This document shows positions 27,754 through 42,753 of a DNA stretch of 64,000 nucleotides, piece after piece. A model generated the notes under the pieces. The model did not search any database, had not been told where the DNA came from, and saw only the letters and a list, made by a program, of their open reading frames with translations. Within the stretch, counting starts at the first letter, position 1, and each line of letters begins with the position of its first letter. The position numbers and the translations under genes are program-made. Source of the stretch: Vibrio sp. JPW-9-11-11 (GTDB taxonomy: Bacteria > Pseudomonadota > Gammaproteobacteria > Enterobacterales > Vibrionaceae). The DNA lies in contig NZ_SZQJ01000004.1 of assembly GCF_013369335.1 (NCBI RefSeq), forward strand, positions 372,001 through 436,000, written 5' to 3'.

Positions 27754-28887
27754 ATGAAAATCCTAATAGATGAAAACATGCCTTACGCTGAGCAGCTTTT
27801 TAGTCAGCTCGGTGAAGTCATCTTAAAACCGGGCCGGGCCTTGACCGCCGACGATCTGATTGATGTCGATGCCTTAATGATTCGCTCTGTGACCAAAGTT
27901 AACGCGCAACTTATTGCGAAAGCCAACAAGTTGAAGTTTGTTGGTACGGCGACCGCAGGAATGGATCATGTTGACCAAGCCCTACTGCGTGAGAGAGGGA
28001 TTTACTTTACCGCTGCACCAGGTTGCAACAAGGTGGGCGTAGCGGAGTATGCATTTAGCGTCATGATGGTCCTCGCTCAGCAACACGGCTTTTCCGTGTT
28101 CGATAAAACTGTGGGTATCATAGGTGCAGGACAAGTTGGCAGTTATTTGCAGCAATGCTTACAAGGTATTGGCGTCAACGTTCTCATCAACGATCCGCCC
28201 AAGCAAGCTGCTGGCGATGAACGCCAGTTTACACCGCTTGAAACGTTGCTTTCTCAGTCTGACATTATCACTCTACACACTCCAATCACGCGCGAGGGAG
28301 AATATCCAACGCATCATTTGATTGATGAAGCGGTACTAGAAACGTTACGCGGTGACCAAATTTTAATCAATGCAGCGCGTGGTCCTGTGGTAGATAATCA
28401 GGCGCTCAAAGCACGCTTACAGAAAAACGATGGTTTTATCGCCGCGTTAGATGTGTTTGAGTTTGAGCCAAAGGTTGATATGGAGCTTCTGCCTCTGCTA
28501 GCATTCGCCACCCCCCACGTTGCGGGTTATGGGCTAGAGGGCAAAGCGCGCGGTACGACGATGATTTTCAATAGCTACTGCGAGTTCTTGGGGCGAGACT
28601 TGTGCGCACATGCCAGCGGTTTACTCCCCGTTGCCCCAGTTCCTCGTTTAGAGCTGGACAGAGAGTGGGATGAATCGACACTGCATAACATCACGCAACT
28701 GGTTTATGATGTACGTAAAGATGACGCTCTGTTTCGTCGTGAAATTGCCAAACCTGGTGCGTTTGACCTGATGAGGAAAAACTACTGGGACCGCCGCGAA
28801 TACAGTGCTGTCACTATAGTGGGCGATAGAAAATGTCGTCTATCACCACTAGAGAAATTAGGTTTTCAGGTTGAGGTAAGTCAATGA
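27754..28887 (+). CDS. pdxB: Erythronate-4-phosphate dehydrogenase
   Basis: PdxB oxidises 4-phosphoerythronate in the pathway to pyridoxal phosphate. The 377-residue protein is a D-2-hydroxyacid dehydrogenase: starts [19 protein letters not shown] motif [13 protein letters not shown] near residue 121, then [17 protein letters not shown] and a PdxB-specific C-terminal dimer domain. Its last four bases overlap the asd start, as pdxB overlaps or abuts usg in enterics. Confidence 0.95.
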   Translation: MKILIDENMPYAEQLFSQLGEVILKPGRALTADDLIDVDALMIRSVTKVNAQLIAKANKLKFVGTATAGMDHVDQALLRERGIYFTAAPGCNKVGVAEYAFSVMMVLAQQHGFSVFDKTVGIIGAGQVGSYLQQCLQGIGVNVLINDPPKQAAGDERQFTPLETLLSQSDIITLHTPITREGEYPTHHLIDEAVLETLRGDQILINAARGPVVDNQALKARLQKNDGFIAALDVFEFEPKVDMELLPLLAFATPHVAGYGLEGKARGTTMIFNSYCEFLGRDLCAHASGLLPVAPVPRLELDREWDESTLHNITQLVYDVRKDDALFRREIAKPGAFDLMRKNYWDRREYSAVTIVGDRKCRLSPLEKLGFQVEVSQ

Positions 28888-29897
28888 GCCAACAATATAA
28901 TGTCGCGATTTTGGGTGCCACTGGTGCCGTCGGTGAGACGATTCTAGAAGTGCTGCAAGAGCGCAAGTTCCCAGTCGGTGAGCTCCACTTACTCGCGAGT
29001 GAGCGTAGCGAAGGTAAGACTTATCGCTTTAACGGCAAAACGGTCAAGGTACAAAACGTCGAAGATTTTGATTGGTCACAAGTACATATTGCTCTGTTCT
29101 CGGCGGGCGGTGAGCTTTCGGCCAAGTGGGCGCCAATCGCAGCAGATGAGGGTGTGATCGTTATTGATAACACCTCACAATTCCGTTATGAGTATGATAT
29201 TCCGCTGGTAGTGCCAGAAGTGAATCCACAAGCCATTGCAGAGTTTCGCAACCGCAATATCATTGCCAACCCAAACTGTTCGACTATCCAAATGCTGGTG
29301 GCGTTGAAGCCGATACACGATGCAGTGGGTATCGAACGAATCAATGTTTCGACCTATCAGTCAGTATCTGGTGCGGGTAAGGCCGGGATTGATGAGTTAG
29401 CAGGGCAGACTGCTAAATTACTCAATGGCTTGCCTGCCGAGACCGAGCAATTCTCGCAACAAATAGCCTTTAACTGTATTCCGCAAATCGACCAATTTAT
29501 GGAAAACGGCTATACCCGTGAAGAGATGAAGATGGTTTGGGAGACGCAAAAGATCTTCAATGACCCGGGTATCACGGTTAACCCAACTTGCGTTCGAGTA
29601 CCCGTATTTTACGGCCACGCAGAGTCTATTCATCTCGAAACTTGCGCACCAATCGATGCTCAGGAAGTGACGAATCTACTCGAACAGACTGAAGGCATTG
29701 AAGTGTTCCAAGGCGAAGATTTCCCAACCCAAGTGCGCGATGCTGGTGGGAAAGACCACGTAATGGTGGGGCGTATTCGTAATGATATTAGTCACCATAG
29801 TGGTGTCAATCTTTGGGTCGTTGCTGACAACGTACGTAAAGGCGCAGCCACCAATGCGGTACAAATAGCAGAAGTATTGATTCGCGATTACTACTAA
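28884..29897 (+). CDS. asd: Aspartate-semialdehyde dehydrogenase
   Basis: This enzyme reduces aspartyl phosphate to the semialdehyde for lysine, methionine, threonine and cell-wall diaminopimelate. It has 337 residues with the NADP motif [16 protein letters not shown] and the catalytic Cys132 in [10 protein letters not shown], so it looks active. In Escherichia coli the gene at this place is usg, a relative that lost the cysteine (that region reads VPDSLTSQ there). Vibrio cholerae has two asd genes, and this would be the one beside pdxB. It is coupled to pdxB by an ATGA overlap. Confidence 0.92.
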   Translation: MSQQYNVAILGATGAVGETILEVLQERKFPVGELHLLASERSEGKTYRFNGKTVKVQNVEDFDWSQVHIALFSAGGELSAKWAPIAADEGVIVIDNTSQFRYEYDIPLVVPEVNPQAIAEFRNRNIIANPNCSTIQMLVALKPIHDAVGIERINVSTYQSVSGAGKAGIDELAGQTAKLLNGLPAETEQFSQQIAFNCIPQIDQFMENGYTREEMKMVWETQKIFNDPGITVNPTCVRVPVFYGHAESIHLETCAPIDAQEVTNLLEQTEGIEVFQGEDFPTQVRDAGGKDHVMVGRIRNDISHHSGVNLWVVADNVRKGAATNAVQIAEVLIRDYY

Positions 29898-29923
29898 TCA
29901 GCGTTGAAATCGTCATGAATATG

Positions 29924-29951
29924 AAGCCTCACCTTAGCGTGGGGCTTTTTT
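29924..29951 (+). terminator. Terminator after asd
   Basis: AAGCCTCAC at 29924-29932 pairs with GTGGGGCTT at 29939-29947 (one G-U pair), followed by TTTT. Confidence 0.85.
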
Positions 29952-30102
29952 AATCGAATTTAGAAAATTTGTGTGAGATTAATGCGATTATGGCGTCGGA
30001 CACACATTTTTTACCTCTACACCTATAGTTTTGGTGGGTTTATCCGATATATTTAACAGATCATTGTATTTTTAATTTATTGAGCACATAGCTGAGCCTT
30101 AT

Positions 30103-34176
<4,074 letters not shown>

Positions 34177-34194
34177 ACATTTCAACGATGAATC

Positions 34195-34223
34195 AAGGGG
34201 GCAGTTTAGCCCCCTTATGTTTT
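34195..34223 (+). terminator. Terminator after hubP
   Basis: AAGGGGGC at 34195-34202 pairs with GCCCCCTT at 34209-34216, then ATGTTTT. The T run is not perfect. Confidence 0.72.
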
Positions 34224-34277
34224 GGTATATACTTCTCGGCCAATTTTTAGGTCAATCAATCCAGTGGGAACATGTCG

Positions 34278-35072
34278 ATGAGAATAGCTTTAGGTATCGA
34301 ATACAATGGTACTCAATACTACGGCTGGCAACGCCAAAAAGAAGTCAAGAGCGTTCAAGAAAAGTTAGAACGTGCATTGAGTGTTGTCGCAAACCATCCG
34401 ATTGAAGTTCAGTGTGCTGGACGTACCGACGCAGGCGTTCATGGTACGGGCCAAGTGGTCCATTTTGATACCAGCGCATCACGTAAAATGGTGGCTTGGA
34501 CGATGGGCGCAAATGCCAACTTACCGAGTGACATTGCCGTGCGTTGGGCCAAAGAGGTGCCCGAAGCATTTCATGCGCGTTTTTCTGCTACAGCACGACG
34601 CTACCGTTACATCATATTCAACAGTGCGCTTCGACCGGGTATTCTCTCCTCAGGCGTCAGTCACTATCATGGTGAACTGGATGAGAGAAAAATGCATCAA
34701 GCAGGTCAGTATCTGTTGGGAGAAAACGACTTTACGTCGTTCCGTGCAACGCATTGTCAGTCGCGAAGCCCATGGCGTAATTTGATGCACTTGAACGTCA
34801 GTCGTCATGGTCAATACGTTGTCATTGATATCAAGGCCAATGCTTTTGTCCATCACATGGTGCGCAATATCACGGGAAGCCTGATTTGTGTTGGTCGAGG
34901 TGAACAGCAACCCGAGTGGATTCAATGGCTACTCGACGCAAAAGATCGCAAACTGGCTGGTGCTACTGCAAAAGCCGAAGGGCTCTATTTGGTTGATGTC
35001 GATTACCCTCAAGAATTTGAATTGCCAGTAGTGCCGATTGGACCATTGTTTTTGCCCGACAATTTGAACTAA
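34278..35072 (+). CDS. truA: tRNA pseudouridine synthase A
   Basis: TruA converts uridines 38-40 of the tRNA anticodon arm to pseudouridine. The 264-residue protein has the catalytic Asp51 in [15 protein letters not shown], and [13 protein letters not shown] further on. I choose the ATG at 34278 ([11 protein letters not shown]), nine bases after GGGA; the ATG at 34272 would add two residues and is too close to that site. It follows hubP as truA follows usg/fimV elsewhere. Confidence 0.95.
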   Translation: MRIALGIEYNGTQYYGWQRQKEVKSVQEKLERALSVVANHPIEVQCAGRTDAGVHGTGQVVHFDTSASRKMVAWTMGANANLPSDIAVRWAKEVPEAFHARFSATARRYRYIIFNSALRPGILSSGVSHYHGELDERKMHQAGQYLLGENDFTSFRATHCQSRSPWRNLMHLNVSRHGQYVVIDIKANAFVHHMVRNITGSLICVGRGEQQPEWIQWLLDAKDRKLAGATAKAEGLYLVDVDYPQEFELPVVPIGPLFLPDNLN

Positions 35073-35247
35073 ATCGTGATAAATTGTCGAAACAATCAGA
35101 GCTTTAGTGTGTGAGAGGCGCAGTCAGGAAATAGGTACAACCAGTTTTTTGTCTACACTTGGCATTTAATATGCTTTAATCCTCACGCGTAAATTCAGAA
35201 TTTGTATCCTGTGCATTGAGCGCGGGAGTAGAGAGAAAAGGTCTTCC

Positions 35248-36174
35248 ATGAGTTGGCTTGAAAAGATTTTAGAAAAAAGCAACATTGTTAGTTCTCGTAA
35301 AGCGTCTATCCCTGAAGGGGTTTGGACTAAATGTACATCGTGTGAACAGGTGCTTTATCACGCTGAACTAGAGCGTAACCTAGAAGTGTGTCCAAAATGT
35401 GACCACCACATGCGTATGAAGGCTCGTCGCCGCTTGGAAACGTTTTTAGACGAAGACAACCGCGTCGAACTTGCTGATGAACTCGAGCCGCAAGACAAAC
35501 TTAAGTTCCGAGATTCCAAAAAATATAAAGATCGTCTTTCCGCTGCGCAAAAGAGCAGTGGAGAGAAAGATGCATTGATTGTGATGAAGGGTGAACTTCT
35601 GAGCCAACCTATCGTTGCGTGTGCATTTGAGTTCTCGTTTATGGGCGGGTCAATGGGTTCCGTCGTTGGTGCTCGATTCGTGCGTGCTGTCGAAGCTGCG
35701 ATTGAAAATGAGTGTGGCCTGGTCTGTTTCTCTGCCAGTGGCGGTGCACGTATGCAAGAAGCGCTAATGTCACTGATGCAAATGGCAAAAACCAGTGCGG
35801 CACTAGAGCGACTATCAGCAAAAGGTCTACCGTTTATTTCAGTGATGACAGATCCAACGATGGGTGGGGTTTCTGCCAGCCTTGCAATGTTGGGTGATAT
35901 CAATATCGGTGAGCCCAAAGCTTTGATCGGCTTTGCTGGTCGTCGCGTTATCGAGCAAACCGTACGTGAAGATCTTCCAGAAGGTTTCCAACGCAGTGAG
36001 TTCCTGCTTGAACATGGCGCGATTGATATGATCGTCGATCGCCGAGAAATGCGTCAGCGAATCGGTAGCTTAATGGCGAAGATGAACAATAAACCATCAC
36101 CTTTAGTGGTTTCTGTTAACGATTCACCAAATGAAGCCGCTTATTCTGTACCAGAAGCGGACGAAAAAGGGTAA
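35248..36174 (+). CDS. accD: Acetyl-CoA carboxylase carboxyltransferase subunit beta
   Basis: AccD with AccA transfers the carboxyl group from biotin to acetyl-CoA, giving malonyl-CoA for fatty acid synthesis. The 308-residue protein has the four-cysteine zinc ribbon (Cys29, Cys32, Cys48, Cys51; CTSC and CPKC) and the crotonase-type core with [15 protein letters not shown] and [18 protein letters not shown]. It has a 175-base upstream region, so it likely has its own promoter, and folC follows after 44 bases. Confidence 0.97.
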   Translation: MSWLEKILEKSNIVSSRKASIPEGVWTKCTSCEQVLYHAELERNLEVCPKCDHHMRMKARRRLETFLDEDNRVELADELEPQDKLKFRDSKKYKDRLSAAQKSSGEKDALIVMKGELLSQPIVACAFEFSFMGGSMGSVVGARFVRAVEAAIENECGLVCFSASGGARMQEALMSLMQMAKTSAALERLSAKGLPFISVMTDPTMGGVSASLAMLGDINIGEPKALIGFAGRRVIEQTVREDLPEGFQRSEFLLEHGAIDMIVDRREMRQRIGSLMAKMNNKPSPLVVSVNDSPNEAAYSVPEADEKG

Positions 36175-36218
36175 AGTAACTCACTAACAAGCAACCACAA
36201 TCAATTGGTTAAAGTTAG

Positions 36219-37484
36219 ATGAGTCACAACCCAATTCCACAAGCCACATCTCCTCTTTCGATGTGGCTTGATTATTTAACGAACATCCACACCTCTGCAA
36301 TTGACCTCGGCCTTGAACGTGTACAAGCCGTTGCTCAAACCGCTAATCTGACCAAACCTGCTCCAACAGTGATCACTGTTGCCGGTACTAATGGTAAAGG
36401 CTCGACGTGCGCTTTGATGGAAGCCATTCTGCTTGATGCCGGCTACTCGGTCGGTGTTTACAGTTCTCCTCACCTTACTCGTTACAACGAACGCGTTCGT
36501 ATTAATGGTCACGATATGAGTGACGAGAAAATTGTTCAATCATTCGATTTCATTGAGCAGCAGCGTGGCGATATTAGCCTGAGCTTCTTTGAGTACGGCA
36601 CCTTAGCAGCGTTGAAACTATTTCAAACTGAACAAGTTGATGTTGTGTTGCTCGAAGTCGGCTTAGGGGGACGTTTAGACGCAACCAATGTGGTTGATCA
36701 TGATGTCTCCGTTATTACCAGTCTAGCCGTGGACCACGTCGATTGGTTGGGCGACGATATCAACGTGATTGGCTTTGAAAAAGCAGGGATTTATCGTAGC
36801 GGTAAGCCTGCTATTTGTGGCCAACCTAAAGCGCCTTCCACCGTTGCTGCGCACGCTGACGATATCGGCGCTGAGTTTTATCAAGTTGGAATCCAGTACC
36901 AGTATCAGCAAACCAGCGAGCAAGAGTGGCAGTGGAGTCATGGTGGGTACACCTTGGAACAACTGCCTGTGCCTGAGCTTCCGCTGCCTAATGCGGCGAC
37001 GGCATTGATGGCCTTGGCCACCGCTCATTTAGATTTATCCGATGTCAACATAGTCAACGGCCTGAAGCGTGCCACCCTACCGGGACGTATGCAGTGCCTG
37101 AGTAGCGAGCCGACCGTTTTGTTAGACGTCGCGCACAATCCGCACTCCGCGCAATACCTAGTAGAGCGCGTTCAGCAACGCTATCCGAACCGTGTAGTTC
37201 GCACTGTGGTGGCGATGCTTCATGACAAAGACATTGCAGCGACCTTGTCGGCACTGGCTCCCATTTCACAATATTGGTATCCGGCTTCTCTAACTGGACC
37301 ACGCGCCGCAAAAGCGAATGAATTGGCAAAGCATATCCAGTTTGATACTGAGGAGTACAGTGACCCGGTTAGCGCATTTGAAGCTGCGATGACACAAGCT
37401 GAGCCACAAGACGTCATTCTAGTCGTGGGTTCGTTCCACACTGTGGGTGAAGTGCTCGAATACTGGCAGAGTAAAGGAGAATAA
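36219..37484 (+). CDS. folC: Dihydrofolate synthase / folylpolyglutamate synthase
   Basis: FolC adds glutamate to dihydropteroate and then further glutamates to folates. The 421-residue Mur-ligase-type enzyme has the P-loop TVAGTNGKGSTCALMEA, the segment SSPHLTRYNERVRING, and ENV/DH-type residues in LGGRLDATNVVDHDVSVIT. It lies between accD and dedD, as in enterics; dedD starts on the base after its stop. Confidence 0.96.
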   Translation: MSHNPIPQATSPLSMWLDYLTNIHTSAIDLGLERVQAVAQTANLTKPAPTVITVAGTNGKGSTCALMEAILLDAGYSVGVYSSPHLTRYNERVRINGHDMSDEKIVQSFDFIEQQRGDISLSFFEYGTLAALKLFQTEQVDVVLLEVGLGGRLDATNVVDHDVSVITSLAVDHVDWLGDDINVIGFEKAGIYRSGKPAICGQPKAPSTVAAHADDIGAEFYQVGIQYQYQQTSEQEWQWSHGGYTLEQLPVPELPLPNAATALMALATAHLDLSDVNIVNGLKRATLPGRMQCLSSEPTVLLDVAHNPHSAQYLVERVQQRYPNRVVRTVVAMLHDKDIAATLSALAPISQYWYPASLTGPRAAKANELAKHIQFDTEEYSDPVSAFEAAMTQAEPQDVILVVGSFHTVGEVLEYWQSKGE

Positions 37485-38024
37485 ATGGCAAGTAAGTTCC
37501 AAAACCGACTGGTGGGAACCATTATTTTGGTTGCAATCGGAGTGATTGTATTACCTGATGTACTGGATGGTAAAAAAAACCACTATCAAGAAGAGATAGC
37601 GAGCATTCCGTTGAAGCCTGAGCTCGACAGTGAATTAGAAAGTTTTGAGATTCTTGACCCTGTTGATGACTCTCAAAGCTTGCCTGATACTCCGGTCGAT
37701 TTGGCAGAGCCGCTCGACGCTAATACCGCAGATGACCAACCTTTAGAGGTGGTGATCAAAGAGGTGCCGGAACGTAACGAGTATCAAGAGAGCGGTTGGA
37801 TTATCCAACTGATGGCGCTGAAAAATGCGGAGAACGCCAAGAACCTGGTGAAGGATCTACAGAAGCGAGGCTATCAGGCTCATACCAAACCAGAGAATGG
37901 CTTCACTCGGGTCATTATTGGTCCGGATGTATCAAAGAGTAAACTTGAGCGTCAAATCATTGAACTTGAAAAAATCACTGGCTCGAAAGGTCAATTGCTC
38001 AAATTTAAACCACTAAATCCATAA
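37485..38024 (+). CDS. dedD: DedD, SPOR-domain cell division protein
   Basis: This is a 179-residue inner membrane protein with a short N-terminal tail, a membrane helix at about 8-26 and a C-terminal SPOR domain (about 100-179; SGWIIQLMALKNAENAKNLVKDL). SPOR domains bind denuded peptidoglycan at the division site; DedD supports septation in Escherichia coli. Its ATG directly follows the folC stop, with AAAGGAG upstream. Its stop codon overlaps the PurR operator of the next operon. Confidence 0.93.
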   Translation: MASKFQNRLVGTIILVAIGVIVLPDVLDGKKNHYQEEIASIPLKPELDSELESFEILDPVDDSQSLPDTPVDLAEPLDANTADDQPLEVVIKEVPERNEYQESGWIIQLMALKNAENAKNLVKDLQKRGYQAHTKPENGFTRVIIGPDVSKSKLERQIIELEKITGSKGQLLKFKPLNP

Positions 38025-38038
38025 GAAAACGTTTGCGT
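38023..38038 (+). promoter_or_regulatory. PurR operator and promoter of cvpA-purF
   Basis: AAGAAAACGTTTGCGT is the exact reverse complement of the PurR consensus ACGCAAACGTTTTCNT. It overlaps the dedD stop codon. An extended -10 (TGTTAAAAT, with TAAAAT at 38054-38059) lies 15 bases downstream, so the operator covers the -35 region and PurR with hypoxanthine or guanine would block polymerase. In Escherichia coli the same operon has the same control. Confidence 0.92.
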
Positions 38039-38087
38039 CAGCGTTTTTTCTGTTAAAATGCGCGCCAACTTAAGATGTAAGTTCATG

Positions 38088-38579
38088 ATGAATGCATTAG
38101 ATATTGTCATTTTAGGTGTGATCGGCTTGTCAGCTTTGATCAGTTTAGTTCGTGGCTTCGCCAAAGAAGCATTGTCACTCGTGATTTGGTTTGGGGCGTT
38201 TTTTATCGCCAGCCAGTATTACGCAAAACTCGCGGTTTACTTTACGCGTATTGAAGATGACATGTTTCGCAACGGGGCAGCGATTGCAGCTTTGTTTATT
38301 GCTACTTTAATTGTTGGAGCGTTGATTAACTACGTTATAGCACAATTAGTACAGAAAACAGGCTTGTCGGGAACAGACAGAGTACTGGGTATCGTGTTTG
38401 GCGGACTGCGCGGTGTTTTGATTGTTTCTGCTGCACTTTTTTTTATGGACGCGTTTACAACGTTTCCAGACTCGCAGTGGTGGAAAGGGTCGCAACTGGT
38501 GCCGGAGTTTAGCCGGGTGATTGCACCTTTCTTCGAACACTTGCAAGCAACATCAAGTTTCTTATCTGGCGCGATTTAA
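38088..38579 (+). CDS. cvpA: CvpA family membrane protein
   Basis: The 163-residue inner membrane protein has four hydrophobic segments and the family motif SLVRGFAKEALSLVIW. In Escherichia coli CvpA is needed for colicin V production, and other work links it to bile resistance in Vibrio and Salmonella; the molecular activity is not known. I use the ATG at 38088 (MNALDIVILG); ATG 38085 would add one Met. It is co-transcribed with purF under PurR. Confidence 0.92.
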   Translation: MNALDIVILGVIGLSALISLVRGFAKEALSLVIWFGAFFIASQYYAKLAVYFTRIEDDMFRNGAAIAALFIATLIVGALINYVIAQLVQKTGLSGTDRVLGIVFGGLRGVLIVSAALFFMDAFTTFPDSQWWKGSQLVPEFSRVIAPFFEHLQATSSFLSGAI

Positions 38580-38614
38580 CGCGCCAGCTATTGTCGAAAA
38601 TCGAGGGTTAAGAC

Positions 38615-40129
38615 ATGTGTGGTATTGTTGGAATCGTGGGCACTTCGCCTGTAAACCAGTCTATCTATGATGCATTGACGGTATTGCAGCACCGTGGCCA
38701 AGATGCCGCGGGTATTTGTACCATAGAAAGCAATCGTTTTCGTCTGCGTAAGGCGAACGGTTTGGTCAAGGATGTATTTGAAGCGAAACACATGCAGCGT
38801 CTGCAGGGAAACGTAGGTATCGGCCATGTTCGCTACCCGACGGCAGGCAGTTCAAGCGCTTCTGAAGCGCAACCTTTCTATGTTAACTCTCCGTTTGGTA
38901 TTACACTTGCGCATAATGGTAACTTAACCAATGCAGCAGAAGTTCGCGACAAGCTGTTTGAAAAAGATCGTCGCCATATCAACACCACGTCTGACTCTGA
39001 AGTGCTGCTTAACGTACTTGCTCATGAAATCGACTCTGTCAAAGGCAACGTTACCACCGATGATGTGTTTCGAGCCGTGACAAACGTTCATCGCGCCATC
39101 CGCGGTGCGTACGCCGTAACGGCGATGATTATCGGTCACGGTATGGTGGCTTTCCGCGACCCGAACGGTATTCGTCCGCTGTGTTTAGGTAAGCGAGAAG
39201 TTGCGGGGGTCACTGAGTATATGGTGGCGTCTGAATCCGTTGCTCTCGATGCGGTAGGCTTCGACTTTATCCGTGATGTCGCGCCTGGTGAAGCCATTTA
39301 TGCCACGTTCGACGGGCAACTACATACCAAACAATGTGCCGACAACCCGACTTTGACCCCATGTATTTTTGAGTTTGTTTACTTCTCTCGTCCGGATTCG
39401 TTTATCGATAAGATCTCGGTTTACAGTGCGCGTGTTGAGATGGGCAAAAAACTGGGTGAGCGCATTCGCGATGAGTACAGTCATCTCGATATCGATGTGG
39501 TCATTCCAATACCTGAAACATCTTGCGACATCGCGCTGCAGATTGCTCAAGCGATTGATAAACCGTATCGTCAAGGCTTTGTGAAAAACCGCTATGTCGG
39601 TCGCACCTTCATCATGCCGGGACAACAGCAGCGTAAAAAGTCAGTGCGTCGTAAGCTCAACGCTATTCGCTCAGAGTTTAAAGACAAAAATGTGCTTTTG
39701 GTCGATGATTCGATTGTACGTGGCACCACATCTGAACAGATCATCGAAATGGCGCGTGATTCCGGTGCTAAAAAAGTATTTATGGTGTCAGCTGCGCCAG
39801 AGATCCGGTTCCCTAATGTTTATGGCATCGATATGCCAACCGCGAGTGAACTGATTGCTCATGGCCGTGACAATGACTCTATCTGTAAACAAATTGGTGC
39901 TGATGAACTGATTTTCCAAACGTTAGAAGATCTTGTTGAAGCGGTAGGTTTGGGCAACACCGATATTACTAAGTTTGAAACCTCTGTTTTCAACGGCGAA
40001 TATGTGACAGGTGATATTGATCAGAATTACCTAGATTTCCTCGAATCACTGCGTAGTGATGATGCGAAGATTCAGCGCGAAATCCAACAAGATTTAGCCA
40101 ACTTAGAGCTGCACAACGAAGGGGCTTAA
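38615..40129 (+). CDS. purF: Amidophosphoribosyltransferase
   Basis: PurF makes phosphoribosylamine from PRPP and glutamine, the first committed step of purine synthesis. It has 504 residues. Cys2 (MCGIVGIVG) is the glutaminase nucleophile after removal of Met1. The PRPP site is [17 protein letters not shown] in the C-terminal phosphoribosyltransferase domain. It is 35 bases after cvpA, the usual pair. Confidence 0.98.
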   Translation: MCGIVGIVGTSPVNQSIYDALTVLQHRGQDAAGICTIESNRFRLRKANGLVKDVFEAKHMQRLQGNVGIGHVRYPTAGSSSASEAQPFYVNSPFGITLAHNGNLTNAAEVRDKLFEKDRRHINTTSDSEVLLNVLAHEIDSVKGNVTTDDVFRAVTNVHRAIRGAYAVTAMIIGHGMVAFRDPNGIRPLCLGKREVAGVTEYMVASESVALDAVGFDFIRDVAPGEAIYATFDGQLHTKQCADNPTLTPCIFEFVYFSRPDSFIDKISVYSARVEMGKKLGERIRDEYSHLDIDVVIPIPETSCDIALQIAQAIDKPYRQGFVKNRYVGRTFIMPGQQQRKKSVRRKLNAIRSEFKDKNVLLVDDSIVRGTTSEQIIEMARDSGAKKVFMVSAAPEIRFPNVYGIDMPTASELIAHGRDNDSICKQIGADELIFQTLEDLVEAVGLGNTDITKFETSVFNGEYVTGDIDQNYLDFLESLRSDDAKIQREIQQDLANLELHNEGA

Positions 40130-40175
40130 CCAGCACTGGTTACTCTCGCTAGCTTAAATTAATGAGACTAAATAG

Positions 40176-40211
40176 AGAAGGGTTGACACGTTATGTCAAC
40201 CCTTCTTTTTT
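40176..40211. terminator. Terminator between purF and znuB
   Basis: AGAAGGGTTGACA at 40176-40188 pairs perfectly with TGTCAACCCTTCT at 40194-40206, followed by TTTTT. It serves purF and may slow the convergent znuB transcript. Confidence 0.9.
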
Positions 40212-40229
40212 GCTTGTTTTCGCGTCTCG

Positions 40230-41015
40230 CTAATTAGGCGTTCGATAGAACTGACTCAAGATAAACATCACAGTCGCACTGATCACTACCGAAGGACCTG
40301 CTGGTGTGTCGTAATGCCAGGATAACGCTAGCCCGATTAGTACCGCTATCCCACCCACCAATGACGCGAGCAGAGCCATTTGCTCGGGCGTTGTCGCGAA
40401 GCGTCGGGCAGTTGCGGCAGGGATGATCAGTAGCGAGGTCATAATTAAAGCTCCGACAAATTTCATACCGATGGCTATGACTAAACCCACTAACAACATC
40501 AAGACTAACCGCATGAGATCGACGTTATAACCTTCGACCGCCGCGAGTTCTTCGTTGACGGTCGTTGAAAGAAGAGGGCGCCAGAATAGCATGAGTACGA
40601 CACCAACAATTGCAACACCGGAGTAGATATAGATAAGGTCACTTGGCGATACAGCGAGAAGATCGCCAAACAGATAGCTCATTAAGTCGATACGCACATC
40701 ATCGAGAAAGCTGACTGCCACAAGGCCGAGCGATAGCGCGCTATGGGCAAGGATCCCGAGCAGAGTATCCGTGGCAATCAACTGCTGTTTTTGTAAGGTG
40801 ACTAGTAGCACCGCTAGCGCTAAACAACAAACCGTGAGCGCTAGGTAGAGATTAATCTCGAGCAAAAAACCTAGCGCAAGCCCCATTAAGGAGGCGTGGG
40901 CTAAGGTGTCACCAAAGTAGGCCATTCGACGCCATACGACAAAAGATCCCAGTGGACCGGCGATGGTGGCGATTCCAAGCCCAGCCAAAATGGAAGGAAG
41001 TAAAAACTCAATCAT
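40230..41015 (-). CDS. znuB: ZnuB, zinc ABC transporter permease
   Basis: ZnuB is the membrane part of the ZnuABC zinc importer. The 261-residue protein starts [14 protein letters not shown] and has about eight helices, with [15 protein letters not shown] and [18 protein letters not shown] as family markers. The ATG at 41015 lies inside the end of znuC (eight-base overlap). An upstream extension of the same frame is only the shadow of znuC. It forms one operon with znuC, controlled by the Zur box at 41817. Confidence 0.96.
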   Translation of the reverse strand: MIEFLLPSILAGLGIATIAGPLGSFVVWRRMAYFGDTLAHASLMGLALGFLLEINLYLALTVCCLALAVLLVTLQKQQLIATDTLLGILAHSALSLGLVAVSFLDDVRIDLMSYLFGDLLAVSPSDLIYIYSGVAIVGVVLMLFWRPLLSTTVNEELAAVEGYNVDLMRLVLMLLVGLVIAIGMKFVGALIMTSLLIIPAATARRFATTPEQMALLASLVGGIAVLIGLALSWHYDTPAGPSVVISATVMFILSQFYRTPN

Positions 41016-41793
41016 GATGGTGTCCGTGTGAGTGATGTGAGCAACTGGCGGCCTCTCCTTTGACCGGTTCTCCGGCCAAGTCATGATGGTGATGCTGATG
41101 TTGGTGATGATAAAAAGCCAACGACTGCTGGTGGCTTTGACCAAAAAGCGCAATATAGCTCGGATGTTGGGCAATATCGGCAGGTGCACCTGAACAACAA
41201 ATATGATGTTGTAAGCAGATAACATTGCTGGTTTTAGCCATGACTAAATGCAGATCGTGTGAGACCATAAATACAGCACAGTTGAACCTGTGACGAATCG
41301 TGTCGATCAGGTCGTATAAATCAATCTGGCCTTGCACATCGACACCTTGTGCTGGCTCGTCTAGCACTAACAAGTCGGGACGCTGCAACAGCGCTCGAGC
41401 TAACAGCACCCGCTGATTTTCACCCCCTGATAGAGAGTGCATATTGTTCGCGACAAGATGCTCAGCGCCTACCAGCTTCAGAGCATCATTCATTTCTTGC
41501 CGACTGTAACGGCCAGCTAAGCGTAAAAAGCGTTCGACGTTGAGTGGTAGTGAGTCGTTGAGTTTGAGCTTCTGTGGTACATAACCGATTTTTAATCCTT
41601 TGACCCTACTGATACTGCCGCTGAACTGGCGTTGCAGTCCGAGCAGAACTTTCACCAAGGTTGATTTTCCTGCGCCATTTGGTCCAATGAGAGTGGTTAT
41701 TTCACCGCGGTTAAGACGTAAACTGACCTTATCGAGCACTTTTCGCTGGTCAAATACGACACTGATATCGGTTAGTTCGACGAGAGTCGACAT
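41008..41793 (-). CDS. znuC: ZnuC, zinc ABC transporter ATPase
   Basis: The 261-residue ATPase has Walker A ([13 protein letters not shown]), the signature [16 protein letters not shown], Walker B ([10 protein letters not shown]) and the switch His (VSHDLH). The C-terminus is very rich in histidine (about 18 in the last 40 residues), as in many ZnuC proteins, and may hold zinc. It is divergent from znuA around a shared Zur site. Confidence 0.96.
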   Translation of the reverse strand: MSTLVELTDISVVFDQRKVLDKVSLRLNRGEITTLIGPNGAGKSTLVKVLLGLQRQFSGSISRVKGLKIGYVPQKLKLNDSLPLNVERFLRLAGRYSRQEMNDALKLVGAEHLVANNMHSLSGGENQRVLLARALLQRPDLLVLDEPAQGVDVQGQIDLYDLIDTIRHRFNCAVFMVSHDLHLVMAKTSNVICLQHHICCSGAPADIAQHPSYIALFGQSHQQSLAFYHHQHQHHHHDLAGEPVKGEAASCSHHSHGHHHD

Positions 41794-41816
41794 GAATAGA
41801 ACTCATTTGCAATTGA

Positions 41817-41839
41817 TTAATGTTATAATGTAACATTTG
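41817..41839. promoter_or_regulatory. Zur box between znuC and znuA
   Basis: AATGTTATAATGTAACATTT at 41819-41838 closely matches the Zur palindrome (consensus AAATGTTATANTATAACATTT). It lies midway between the divergent starts, so zinc-bound Zur would shut both transcripts. Confidence 0.9.
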
Positions 41840-41871
41840 TTTCCTACTTAAACCAGCCAGATTCACTGATC

Positions 41872-42753
41872 ATGAAACGTTTTATCGCACTTTTGTTTAT
41901 CGCCTTTGTGTCTACCGGCGCGGCGAACGCGACCAATGTACTCACCAGTATTAAACCTATTCAACTCATTAGCTTGGAAATTACCCAAGGAGTCACCACA
42001 CCAGATGTCTTGCTCGCGTCAAACGCGTCACCGCATGATTATGCTCTGCGCCCATCCGACGTCAAACGCATCCGTCGCGCCGATTTGGTGATTTGGTATG
42101 GGCAAGATTTGGAACCGTTCTTGAGCAAGGTACTGAAAGGGCAGGGCCAGGTCCTAACTTTAAGTGAAGTGCCAAACCTGTCGTTACGTGAGTTCGACCA
42201 GAGTCATCACGATCATGATGGCCATGATCATGGTAGTTACGACCCTCACTTTTGGCTGGGTTACCAGCCGACGCTGCAAGTCGCTGAGGCGATTGCCAGT
42301 AAGTTGAGTGAAATTGACCCACAACACGCAGCGCAATACCAAGCTAACTATGCATCATTCAAGCAGCGACTCACTGCCCAACAGCAATCGATTAAGCAAC
42401 AACTTGAGCCTGTGCAACAACGTGGGTACTACGTATTCCACGATGCGTATGGCTATTTCGAACAGGATTTTTCACTAAAACATTTGGGGGCATTCACTAT
42501 CAGTCCAGACAGAAAACCGGGTGCGAAGACGCTGATTTCTATTCGTCGAGCACTATCAAGCAACGAAGTTTACTGTTTGTTTACTGAGCCCCAGTTTACT
42601 CCTGCTGTCGTGAAATCTGTGACACGTGGCAGCAATATACCAATGGGTGTGCTTGACCCTATCGGCAGTGATATTAATGCACAAGCAGGTGGATACTTTG
42701 CCTTTAAACAGGTGATGGCTGATAGCTTTGCTCAATGCTTACTGGGTAAATAA
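41872..42753 (+). CDS. znuA: ZnuA, periplasmic zinc-binding protein
   Basis: ZnuA catches zinc in the periplasm and gives it to ZnuB. It has 293 residues, with a signal peptide (cleavage near GAANA) and a His/Asp-rich loop (residues about 105-120) next to DPHFWLGYQP. HDAYGYFEQDF and the C-terminal conserved Asp complete the metal site; three histidines at about 54, 124 and 188 are the expected ligands. It is transcribed away from znuCB under the same Zur box. Confidence 0.95.
   Translation: MKRFIALLFIAFVSTGAANATNVLTSIKPIQLISLEITQGVTTPDVLLASNASPHDYALRPSDVKRIRRADLVIWYGQDLEPFLSKVLKGQGQVLTLSEVPNLSLREFDQSHHDHDGHDHGSYDPHFWLGYQPTLQVAEAIASKLSEIDPQHAAQYQANYASFKQRLTAQQQSIKQQLEPVQQRGYYVFHDAYGYFEQDFSLKHLGAFTISPDRKPGAKTLISIRRALSSNEVYCLFTEPQFTPAVVKSVTRGSNIPMGVLDPIGSDINAQAGGYFAFKQVMADSFAQCLLGK

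Noticed and set aside
40230-41225. A 331-residue ZnuB from an upstream start
   Set aside because: The first 70 residues lie within znuC in another frame; the family length of 261 begins at 41015.
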